Assembly: GCA_903913345.1 (NCBI GenBank)
Contig: CAIWLA010000508.1
Coordinates: 1 to 6,296, forward strand
Source of the DNA: an uncultured Magnetococcales bacterium
Lineage (GTDB): Bacteria > Pseudomonadota > Magnetococcia > Magnetococcales > Magnetaquicoccaceae
DNA length: 6,296 nt
Direction of reading: 5' to 3'
The notes beneath the pieces are model-generated. The model did not search any database and was not told the DNA's origin. It worked only from the letters and a program-made list of their open reading frames with translations. Positions 1 to 5,677 of this stretch are shown piece after piece. The position numbers and the translations under genes are program-made. Position 1 is the stretch's first letter; the number at the start of each line of letters is the position of its first letter.

Positions 1-7
1 GACCCCA

Positions 8-28
8 CCAGGGGGATGATCCCCCTGG
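8..28. repeat. GC-rich perfect inverted repeat (possible REP-like element) after the last gene
   Basis: CCAGGGGGA (8-16) and TCCCCCTGG (20-28) pair perfectly over nine bases around a three-base loop. It lies 43 bases past the last stop codon. Neither strand shows a T-run immediately after the stem; the T-rich stretch on the minus strand (about 40-57) comes before it. So it is not a canonical rho-independent terminator in what is visible. It could be an intergenic repeat hairpin, a transcript 3'-end stabiliser, or a rho-assisted end. Bases 29-71 hold only AT-rich spacer. Confidence 0.6.
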
Positions 29-71
29 ACCCGCAATCAATAAAAAAGATTAAAGAAGATGGCCACCCGCC

Positions 72-707
72 TCACGGCAACAACGAGAACGACCGCAACA
101 CCACCGCCACCTTTTCATCCTCTTTGGCCAACTCTTGCAAGGCACTCAGGAGATTTTGCAAACGGGTTATGTTGGACTGGAGATTGCGGGCATCGTGGAG
201 TTGCCTCTGTTCAAGGGCAAACAGCTTGTCTTCCAGGGGTTTGATACGGCCATCCCGGTGACGGGAGACCGAGCGAAACAAGAACAACAGCAGGAGAATG
301 ACCGTCCCGAACAGGACCAGAACAGCCTGTTCATATATCTCGACGCGCTGGGTGACCTCCGTCCTTAAATCCTCCAGCCGTCTGTTGCCCTCCTCGAAAC
401 GTCTGATCAGCTCCTTGTTGGTCTCCTTGAAACGCTTGTTGGTCTCGCCCCACACCTCTTCCGCCCGTTTGCCCACCTCTTCCAGACGTTGGCGGATCGT
501 CTCCGATCCCTTGCCGAGAGTGCCCAGGGTGCCGAGCACCTCTTCGATCTGGCGTTGGAACGTCTGTTGTCCCTGTTGGAGCAGCGTCAGTGACTCCACA
601 ACGCGGTCGGTCTGCGGGGCACTCTCCTCCCCGGCGAAAACCGGGACGGCGGTCTGGCAGAACAACAGGATTATGCACCCCATCACCCACTGGAACAATC
701 GAATCAT
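72..707 (-). CDS. Coiled-coil envelope protein with signal peptide and one transmembrane helix, function unknown
   Basis: This is a 211-residue protein not recognised as any named family. The ATG at 707 gives a signal sequence (residues 1-25, core VMGCIILLFC, cleavage after VFA25). Residues 33-125 are charged and helical, with coiled-coil character strongest at about 72-124 and a short repeat ETNKRFK/ETNKELI at 88-101. A strong transmembrane helix follows (about 127-144, QAVLVLFGTVILLLLFLF), then the basic RSVSRHRDGR. Residues 155-200 form a second coiled-coil stretch, and the C-terminus is SFSLLP. By the positive-inside rule the first coiled coil is periplasmic and the second cytoplasmic. 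If the signal is not cleaved, the protein has two transmembrane segments with the same sidedness. It is the last gene of the run, 16 bases after the lipoprotein gene, and the pairing suggests an inner-membrane partner for that lipoprotein or for the TPR protein. A longer start at 827 adds 40 residues with no signal character and is rejected. Confidence 0.85.
   Translation of the reverse strand: MIRLFQWVMGCIILLFCQTAVPVFAGEESAPQTDRVVESLTLLQQGQQTFQRQIEEVLGTLGTLGKGSETIRQRLEEVGKRAEEVWGETNKRFKETNKELIRRFEEGNRRLEDLRTEVTQRVEIYEQAVLVLFGTVILLLLFLFRSVSRHRDGRIKPLEDKLFALEQRQLHDARNLQSNITRLQNLLSALQELAKEDEKVAVVLRSFSLLP
339..446 (-). repeat. Short internal coiled-coil repeat with 21-base period
   Basis: The 12-base word CTTGTTGGTCTC occurs identically at 414-425 and 435-446, 21 bases apart, encoding ETNKRFK and ETNKELI (one heptad). 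Overlapping it is a looser 11-residue pattern: KRFKETNKELI, then RRFEEGNRRLE, then DLRTEVTQRVE (residues 91-123). The stretch looks like a coiled coil that grew by small in-frame duplication and mixes heptad and hendecad spacing. Confidence 0.55.
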
Positions 708-716
708 GGAAGAAAA

Positions 717-723
717 CCTTTCT
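717..723 (-). promoter_or_regulatory. Ribosome binding site of the coiled-coil membrane protein gene
   Basis: The minus strand reads AGAAAGG nine bases before the ATG at 707-705, just after the TAG stop of the lipoprotein gene. It supports starting the last gene at 707, where a signal peptide begins, rather than at the upstream in-frame start at 827, which would overlap the lipoprotein gene by about 100 bases. Confidence 0.55.
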
Positions 724-1194
724 CTATTGCCTCGCGGCGATTTCGGCCTGAGCCAATAAGGCCATGGCATGGCGCAACGCCTTGCCCAGTTGTCGTGTCT
801 CTTCGCGTACCGGGTCCAATTGGGCACGGAATTCCTGAATCACGAGGCGTCGGGCCTCATCACCCGCCTTGCCAGCGGCCTCGGCCTGGGATATGGCCTG
901 GTTGACCTTTTCACGGCGTTTTCCCAACAGCAGATGGTAGGCCTTCGCCCGTTCGCTGAAGGCCTCTTGCTGCTTGTTGACCTGTTCCTGAAAGAGACGA
1001 CTCTTTTCCTGCCAATAGGCGGCGGGAAAGAAAAAGCGTTGCAGGGTCTGTCCCACGCCATCACCGGCATGGAGTTCGGCCTCCAGGTTGGTCTGGTGGA
1101 CGGCACTGTCCGGGTTGCATCCGGTCAGGAGCAGCATCCAGCAGGCGGCAACGGCCCAGGGGAGACGGCACCGCAGAGGGGATCGAACGGGCAC
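724..1194 (-). CDS. Small alpha-helical lipoprotein, function unknown
   Basis: This is a 156-residue predicted lipoprotein that I do not recognise. With the GTG start at 1194 it opens with a textbook lipoprotein signal: arginines at 4, 8 and 10, hydrophobic core LPWAVAACWMLL, and lipobox LLTGC with the lipidated cysteine at residue 26. Asn follows the cysteine rather than Asp, which under the E. coli sorting rule predicts the outer membrane. The mature part is almost wholly helical and charged. Residues 60-110 (QEKSRLFQEQVNKQQEAF onward) and 112-153 look like two long helices that could pair as a hairpin or coiled coil. No cysteines or enzyme motifs are present in the mature chain. The gene starts 16 bases after the FlbD-like gene and ends 16 bases before the next one, so all are co-transcribed. 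An ATG at 1230 would add 12 residues (MNMLPADHKERP), overlap the upstream gene and spoil the compact signal peptide. A structural or partner-binding role is likely, but undetermined. Confidence 0.85.
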   Translation of the reverse strand: MPVRSPLRCRLPWAVAACWMLLLTGCNPDSAVHQTNLEAELHAGDGVGQTLQRFFFPAAYWQEKSRLFQEQVNKQQEAFSERAKAYHLLLGKRREKVNQAISQAEAAGKAGDEARRLVIQEFRAQLDPVREETRQLGKALRHAMALLAQAEIAARQ

Positions 1195-1200
1195 GGGTCT

Positions 1201-1206
1201 CTCCTT
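1201..1206 (-). promoter_or_regulatory. Ribosome binding site deciding the GTG start of the lipoprotein gene
   Basis: The minus strand reads AAGGAG, then six bases (AGACCC), then GTG at 1194-1192. This is near-ideal spacing. The longer ATG alternatives at 1230 and 1224 overlap the upstream gene's end and have no Shine-Dalgarno before them. Confidence 0.75.
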
Positions 1207-1210
1207 GTGA

Positions 1211-2689
1211 TCAGCGGGTAGCATATTCATTCAATTTATTGCGTAACGTGCGGATGGAGATACCCAGCAACTCCGCCGCTCGTGTGCGGTTGCCGTTGAC
1301 CTCGTCCAGGGTGCGAAAGATCAAAAACTCCTCCATTTCGCGCACTGTGGTGCCGACTGGTACATGCAAGCGGCCCTTTTCCTCCTCTTCCGTTGCAGAG
1401 GCCATCGCCATGGCCGATTTCTCCGGAAGGGTGGACGGTTCGGCACCCTGGTCACTCTGGACAGTGGCCCGGACACTGGCGATGAGCGGCACATCAATCA
1501 TCAGATCCTCCGGCTGGATCTCCCGTCCCTCCGCCATGAGCAGGGCACGATGGATGACATTTTCCAATTCCCGGATATTGCCGGGCCAATCATAGGTCTG
1601 CAATGCGGACAAGGCCAACGGGGAGAAGGGAATATTGTTGCGTCCCAACTCCGCCACAAAGCGGGTGCGAAAATGTTCGCCGAGTTGCAAAATATCCTTT
1701 GGACGATCCCGAAGGGCGGGCAGTTGCACGGGAAAGACATTCAGACGATAAAAGAGATCCTCACGAAACTTGCCATGATCGACCCATTGGCGCAAATCCC
1801 GGTTGGTGGAGGCCACGACCCGCACATCCAGGGCGATGGGCGAACGTCCACCCACCGGATCCACCTCCCGTTCCTGCAAGACACGCAACAATTTGGCCTG
1901 GAGATTGAGGGACATTTCGGAAATTTCATCCAGAAAAATGGTTCCCCCATTGGCCTGCTGAAATTTGCCCTTGTGATCGACCAGGGCACCGGTGAACGCC
2001 CCCTTGGCATGACCGAACAGTTCGGATTCCAGGAGATTTTCCGGAAGTGCCGCACAGTTGATGGCGACAAACGGTCCCTTGGCCCGGTTGGAGACCTGGT
2101 GCAGAAAGCGGGCAATCAACTCCTTGCCGGTACCGCTCTCGCCCTGGATCAGGACGGTGGCATTGGTCTGGCCGACCCGTCTCACCTGCATCAGAATGCG
2201 TCGCATCCGGTCATCACTGGTGATCAGCCGGCGACCGCGTCCCAGTTCGGGATCAAAATATTGGTTGCCGAAGGAGCTCCACAACCCCGCCAGTTTCTCT
2301 TCCTCGACCGGCAACAGGAAATAGTCGGCGGCCCCCACATCGATGGCCTCGCGGGCATCGGCGACACTCCCCTTGCAGGCCGCCGCCAGGATGGGCAACC
2401 CGCGAAAGAGAAAGGTCAATTCGCGGATCAATTCGAGGGCGTTGCGCACCGTCTCTACATCCACCACCACCAGACTGGCCGGTTTGTGCGACAACTGTTT
2501 GGAGAGGTGTTGCTTGATGTCCATCTCATCGGCCAGCAGCAACGGGGTAACGCCCAGTGATTGAAACTGGGCTGCCAATATCAGCAACGGCTCATCCCGA
2601 CGGCCAACCAATACCACCTGTTGGTCTCGCGGAGCGGGCACAGAGCGGGCAGGAGGGACACCTGCAACGGTCACATCCTGTCTATCCAT
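1211..2689 (-). CDS. Sigma-54-dependent activator, FlbD/FlrC-like, with degenerate receiver domain
   Basis: This is a complete 492-residue enhancer-binding protein with receiver-like domain, AAA+ domain and Fis-type helix-turn-helix in order. The receiver (about 24-140) keeps an aspartate at the end of beta-3 (D77 in VVVDVET). It has G29-R30 where the acidic pair should be, Ala in place of the beta-4 Thr/Ser (PILAAACKG), and L126 in place of the invariant Lys (YFLLPV). The AAA+ domain (about 155-385) is intact: Walker A GESGTGKE (183-190), sigma-54 contact loop GAFTGA (230-235), Walker B IFLDE (251-255), sensor I ASTNRDL (293-299), arginine fingers FREDLFYRL (308-316), sensor II WPGNIRELEN (368-377). 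A Glu-rich linker (about 400-445) leads to the helix-turn-helix ending LGISIRTLRNKLNEY, the signature of FlbD/FlrC-class activators of flagellar genes. It should therefore be active at sigma-54 promoters, with phosphorylation-independent control. ATG start is six bases after the upstream TAG; no good Shine-Dalgarno is visible, so coupled translation is likely. The FlbD assignment is moderately sure, the family certain. Confidence 0.96.
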   Translation of the reverse strand: MDRQDVTVAGVPPARSVPAPRDQQVVLVGRRDEPLLILAAQFQSLGVTPLLLADEMDIKQHLSKQLSHKPASLVVVDVETVRNALELIRELTFLFRGLPILAAACKGSVADAREAIDVGAADYFLLPVEEEKLAGLWSSFGNQYFDPELGRGRRLITSDDRMRRILMQVRRVGQTNATVLIQGESGTGKELIARFLHQVSNRAKGPFVAINCAALPENLLESELFGHAKGAFTGALVDHKGKFQQANGGTIFLDEISEMSLNLQAKLLRVLQEREVDPVGGRSPIALDVRVVASTNRDLRQWVDHGKFREDLFYRLNVFPVQLPALRDRPKDILQLGEHFRTRFVAELGRNNIPFSPLALSALQTYDWPGNIRELENVIHRALLMAEGREIQPEDLMIDVPLIASVRATVQSDQGAEPSTLPEKSAMAMASATEEEEKGRLHVPVGTTVREMEEFLIFRTLDEVNGNRTRAAELLGISIRTLRNKLNEYATR

Positions 2690-2695
2690 CGGTGG

Positions 2696-5677
2696 CTACT
2701 TGGCAACCTCCATGGCTAACTCCAGTTGAGACGCATTTTCTTTGGATATCTTGGCCATCACGGAATCCGGGGCGACCTTGGCCGCCGCCTTGAAGTGATC
2801 GCGGGCACCCGCATAGTCTCCCGATCGCTGCATGATCTCCCCTATCCGCATATGGGCCAACGCCTGCACCTCCGTATCACCGGCCTCTTCACTCACCCGC
2901 TTGAAAGCGGGGAGAGCCTTGGCGTCTCCTTTCCATTGCTGCAAGAGATTGGCATACCAGTAATAATCGCTGCCATCGGCCAGTTTTTTCCCGGACAGCA
3001 AATCTTCCAGGTATTGAACGGCAAAGGGGAAACGTCCGCGTCCTTCCTCTGCCTTGGCCATCAACCGCAGCCGTTTTTCCTGGCCATTGGTATCCAGCAG
3101 GTGGTCCGGCAACTTTTCCAACAGGCGGAGGATTCCTTCCCACTCCTTGTTGTCCAGCAGGCGGGAGGCCTTGTCCAGGCGAACCCGGGCCTCTTCGATC
3201 GGCACCAGTTCCGTGGCGGTGTTCCCGGTTTCGGTCGACATGTCGCCTGGGGCCTCCTGGGTGGCGGGTGCCGAGGCCTCAATGGCGGAGGTGCGCTCCT
3301 CGACCGGGGGGGCACCAATGCCCACCGCAGGATGGGCCTCGCTCATCGCCTTGACCGTCTCGCCGACCTCCGGTGGGGCCTCCACTTCGGGCCATTCTCC
3401 CGCTGCGAAGGCGTGGTTGAGCCGCTTCAGACTGGCCGCAGCCGGAGTGGAAAGTCCCTCCAGCAAGGAAGGCACCTGCTCCGGCATATCGATCCGCATC
3501 AGGGCCTCGGCCAGAAAAATCCGTGTCCGCTCGGCGTGGGGGGTGTGGCGCAAATCTTCGCCATTCAACTCGACCATCAACACGGCATGTTCCGGTCGGT
3601 CATTGAGCAAATCCTGCTGCATCCCCGCGAGCAGGTAATCCCGCTTCAATTTGTTGGCCCGCGCGACCACTTTGATTTCCAGGGTGGTGGCGATGAGATG
3701 ATTCAAGGTGACCAGGGCCTCTTCGTACCGTTTGTCTTCGCCCAGCAGCGTTGCCTTGGTCATCAGGAGTTCCGACAGGGCATCCTGCAGACGGATGGTC
3801 TTGGCCACGGCATTGATTCTTTTCAGGCGCGTATTGACATCCTGGCCCTCTCCCATGCGCAACTGGAAGACCAGCCCCCAGACGGCCGCATCCGTCTTGG
3901 CATGTTTTTCCCGCAAGGCAACGAACAGATTGCGCGCATCATAGAAACGTTCCCTTTGTTGGGCACTGCCAGGTTCCTCCATTTGTCCCAACTGCCAACT
4001 GCTTTCGGCCGCACGGAGCGTGGCCCATGGGGTGATTCGTTGCATCGTCGGATAGTTGCTCAAAAACTGGCTGTAATACTTGAACGCCTGGGCATAGAGA
4101 CGATTTTCATAGTAGACATCGGCGATGGCCATGAGCCAGTCTGGATGGTTGGCAATAAAAGAGAGATGTTCCGGCGAGAGGGCATCCAGTAACTGGGGGG
4201 CCGTTAATCCATTGGTATTGTTTGGATTTTCGGCGACCCGCACCAGGAGATAATGGGCCTCGGCACTGACCGTGCCCTTGTCGCCGGTCAACTCCAATAC
4301 CTTGTGCAGATATGTGTTGGCCGCCTCCCAGTGGGTGGGATCACTCCGGTTGGAACGGGCCAGCCCAAAGGCCGTGTGTCCCCGTTCCAGCCAGACCCGG
4401 ATATTGTTTTTGGGCAGATTGGGATCCCAGAGGATGTGATCGGCCTCTTCGTAAAACTCGGCCCGATTCAACAGGTGCAACTGCAACAGACGATAAAGGG
4501 GATAATGGACCGTGTTGGGATAGCGGGCCAGGAGATTGGCCAGACCGGAGAGGAGCCAACTGGGCTTCCAGTGCATCTGGTAGGCCAAATTCCACTCATA
4601 AAATTCGACGAGTTCCCGATTGGGGGTATCGGGAAAGAGGGTCAACCACCTTTTCAGATAGCCTCGGGCACGGGCATACCGTTGATCTTTGGCCGCCGCC
4701 TGGGCATTTTTCAGGTAATAGCTCTCGTCCACCGTCTGCCCATTCAGCACCAGGGTATGATCCGGGCGGGCGACAAAGGCGGGATTCAGACGATTCAGGG
4801 GTTGCACCTCGCCAGCGGTCAAGGCATCCTTGCGATTCCGAAAGATAGTCTCGATATCCGCATGTCTGCCCAGTTGCGATTTGTTGGAGATGGCGACAAT
4901 AAAGAGTCCGGTCTCGGCATTCTGATGGAAACGGACATCCGACACACTGGGATCCAGCGTCACCTCCATCTCCACCTGATCCGGGAAGGGATAGGCCAGG
5001 AGTTTTTCCGTCATGCCTTCCGGCCTTGGCGGTCGCCAACCGGGGTCCAGTTGTGCCCCCTTCCAGTGGAGACGCAACAGGTGCGCACCCAGATCGATGG
5101 CATTTTCCACGGTGGCTGTGCCGGTGTAGGAGAAGACAATCAGGGTGCCATCCCGTCCGGCCAGGGTCCGTCCCTCCAGAATTTTGGCCTCTTTGGCACT
5201 GGAGGGGGCAACGGGCGTGTCAATCTCCAGACGATAGGGGGCACCCATGATCGGATCGAGGGTGCCCAGGGTGTCGCGGAAGGCCAGGTTGGTCTTTTTG
5301 AGACCGATCGTAATGTTCAGTCCCATCTCCTCGCCCTGCAGCCCTTCGACCTTGAAACTGGCGATCAGACGGGACTGCTCTGGATCCAGTGCCGTGCTGG
5401 GCAGGGCCAGCAGACCAGGGACCACCAGGCGCAAGGTGGTGGGATCCAGCAACTCCATGCGTGGCCGGGTGACACCCGGCGGAATGTTGAAGGAGAGCAC
5501 CTCCCGGTTGCCTTTTTCCTCCCTGCTGACCTTCAGCACGGTGGAAAAGGCTGCGGCCTCGCTGGTCAACATCAGGACAAGCAGCAGCACCACCCATGCC
5601 CCCCAGGGGTGTGATGCTCTGACCCAACGATCCACCGCGACGAGGCGACGGCATGAACAAATCCTTGCGCAAACCAC
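2696..5677 (-). CDS. Large secreted (periplasmic) protein with AMIN-like N-terminal region and TPR repeats
   Basis: This is a 993-residue protein with no name I can assign. Residues 1-43 form a signal peptide: arginines at 10, 11, 17 and 20, a hydrophobic core around 28-38 (WVVLLLVLMLT), and a signal peptidase I site after EAAA43. Residues 44 to about 155, and again about 168-268, are beta-rich. Segments such as MELLDPTTLRLVVPGL (75-90) resemble AMIN domains, which in other proteins bind the cell wall or partners in the periplasm. From about 317 the protein is helical with TPR-like repeats: YLKNAQAAAKDQRYARARGY (321-340), WLMAIADVYYENRLYAQAFK (514-533), a pair-like stretch near 640-665, and clear ones at 905-970. 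A Pro/Glu/Ala/Thr-rich linker at about 762-826 separates the last TPR block. There is no enzyme motif. It is probably a periplasmic scaffold or assembly factor. The position between two flagellar-type sigma-54 activators suggests a flagellar or other envelope-machine role, by inference only. The N-region is unusually long, so a GTG start at residue 15 remains possible. Confidence 0.93.
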   Translation of the reverse strand: MVCARICSCRRLVAVDRWVRASHPWGAWVVLLLVLMLTSEAAAFSTVLKVSREEKGNREVLSFNIPPGVTRPRMELLDPTTLRLVVPGLLALPSTALDPEQSRLIASFKVEGLQGEEMGLNITIGLKKTNLAFRDTLGTLDPIMGAPYRLEIDTPVAPSSAKEAKILEGRTLAGRDGTLIVFSYTGTATVENAIDLGAHLLRLHWKGAQLDPGWRPPRPEGMTEKLLAYPFPDQVEMEVTLDPSVSDVRFHQNAETGLFIVAISNKSQLGRHADIETIFRNRKDALTAGEVQPLNRLNPAFVARPDHTLVLNGQTVDESYYLKNAQAAAKDQRYARARGYLKRWLTLFPDTPNRELVEFYEWNLAYQMHWKPSWLLSGLANLLARYPNTVHYPLYRLLQLHLLNRAEFYEEADHILWDPNLPKNNIRVWLERGHTAFGLARSNRSDPTHWEAANTYLHKVLELTGDKGTVSAEAHYLLVRVAENPNNTNGLTAPQLLDALSPEHLSFIANHPDWLMAIADVYYENRLYAQAFKYYSQFLSNYPTMQRITPWATLRAAESSWQLGQMEEPGSAQQRERFYDARNLFVALREKHAKTDAAVWGLVFQLRMGEGQDVNTRLKRINAVAKTIRLQDALSELLMTKATLLGEDKRYEEALVTLNHLIATTLEIKVVARANKLKRDYLLAGMQQDLLNDRPEHAVLMVELNGEDLRHTPHAERTRIFLAEALMRIDMPEQVPSLLEGLSTPAAASLKRLNHAFAAGEWPEVEAPPEVGETVKAMSEAHPAVGIGAPPVEERTSAIEASAPATQEAPGDMSTETGNTATELVPIEEARVRLDKASRLLDNKEWEGILRLLEKLPDHLLDTNGQEKRLRLMAKAEEGRGRFPFAVQYLEDLLSGKKLADGSDYYWYANLLQQWKGDAKALPAFKRVSEEAGDTEVQALAHMRIGEIMQRSGDYAGARDHFKAAAKVAPDSVMAKISKENASQLELAMEVAK

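Noticed and set aside
29..71. Possible rho-independent terminator using the T-rich stretch (minus strand) after the last stop codon
   Set aside because: No stem of useful length precedes the T-rich stretch, and the strong hairpin comes after it, so the order is wrong for intrinsic termination.
708..827. N-terminal extension of the last gene to a start at 827
   Set aside because: It would overlap the lipoprotein gene by about 100 bases and place 40 non-signal residues before a clear signal peptide. The ATG at 707 has its own ribosome binding site.
1195..1230. Longer start (ATG 1230) for the lipoprotein
   Set aside because: No Shine-Dalgarno precedes it, and it overlaps the upstream gene. AAGGAG six bases before GTG 1194 gives an ideal lipoprotein signal.
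1364..2560. Open frame on the plus strand (398 codons) opposite the FlbD-like activator
   Set aside because: It is the complement of highly conserved AAA+ motifs; the opposite strand is certain and this frame has no family features.
2726..4192. Long open frame on the plus strand (488 codons) opposite the C-terminal half of the TPR protein
   Set aside because: No recognisable domain or signal, and a composition that mirrors the opposite coding strand. It is an antisense shadow.
5191..5212. TTGGCACTGGAGGGGGCAAC on the plus strand, reminiscent of a sigma-54 promoter
   Set aside because: The -12 element does not match TTGCA at the right spacing, it lies inside a coding sequence on the wrong strand, and no plus-strand gene follows.
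4253..5614. Long open frame on the plus strand (453 codons) opposite the TPR protein
   Set aside because: Its translation is low-complexity, rich in Gly, Gln and Ile, with no domain. It lies wholly antisense to a gene with a signal peptide, ribosome binding site and TPR repeats, and strong third-position bias explains the open frame.
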